59,306 nucleotides of DNA, from NCBI GenBank assembly GCA_964342525.1, contig CAYFGQ010000016.1, positions 1-59,306 on the forward strand. Direction: 5' to 3'. This stretch comes from G963676205 sp964342525 (GTDB lineage Bacteria; Campylobacterota; Campylobacteria; Campylobacterales; Arcobacteraceae). Under the pieces are notes generated by a model. The model was given only the letters and a program-made list of their open reading frames with translations. It did not search any database and was not told the origin of the DNA. Of this stretch, positions 59,279-59,306 are shown piece after piece. A program made the translations under genes and the position numbers. Numbering within the stretch: the stretch's first letter is position 1; each line of letters opens with the position of its first letter.

Positions 59279-59306
59279 TTTTATCTTTTTTTCTTTGTAC
59301 AGAATT

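Overview
The window is AT-rich (by eye about 30% G+C). It is dense in sensor kinases carrying the A-H-Q-W-R-Q-P phospho-acceptor box and has small genes with AAGGA ribosome sites, several heavy-metal genes and an AcnD/PrpF-type methylcitrate operon. This points to a free-living Campylobacterota (Epsilonproteobacteria) of the Arcobacter group. The assignment rests on protein style and gene content, not on a marker gene.

Positions 1-19.3 kb form a copper/silver-type resistance region. An OmpR-family response regulator and its kinase (4934-6725) sit at the centre. Around them are two RND efflux operons, each in the order YtkA-like protein, TolC-like outer-membrane factor, membrane-fusion protein and CusA pump (6789-13263 and 13467-19185). 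There is also a third YtkA-like gene (189-620), a Met/His/Cys-rich periplasmic protein (4530-4811) and an eight-gene leftward operon (668-4384) of small SHOCT proteins, a DUF411 metal protein, two cytochromes c, a haem-binding protein, a tiny His-rich lipoprotein and an HD-GYP phosphodiesterase. Five of these units share a two-copy direct repeat of 11-bp period set 8-9 bp before a -10 box. A sixth copy drives an apparent non-coding RNA of about 73 nt at 19256-19328.

Positions 19.3-24.24 kb carry mobile-element genes: three small HTH repressors facing + strand genes across operator-rich promoters, a lipoprotein, five copies of a 37-bp repeat, an excisionase-like protein and a tyrosine integrase. 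Right after the integrase lies a 3' fragment of a tRNA-Leu gene (24187-24242), which marks the right end of an integrated element. I see no intact tRNA-Leu to the left, so the element may extend beyond position 1 and include the metal genes.

Positions 24.3-40.9 kb are chromosomal signalling genes: three large AHQWRQP histidine kinases and a fourth whose N-terminal membrane segment is only recovered with an ATA start, a REC-PilZ-like protein, a REC-HD-GYP-GGDEF protein, a PAS protein, a single-domain receiver and an NhaA antiporter. Positions 41.2-47.4 kb hold the prpB-prpC-acnD-prpF operon for propionate oxidation through the 2-methylcitrate cycle. It has hairpins in every gene junction and three C-rich-loop hairpins after the last gene, and it faces a regulator of a type I do not recognise (47606-48583).

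Positions 48.6-59.3 kb hold a TetR-controlled DMT exporter with a hydroxyacid dehydrogenase, a GGDEF-EAL protein divergent from a diguanylate cyclase, an SO_0444-type metal permease, a MarR-controlled set (YceI, a DODA-type dioxygenase and pirin), and at the right edge a small class III nucleotidyl cyclase that could belong to an anti-phage signalling system whose other gene lies outside the window.
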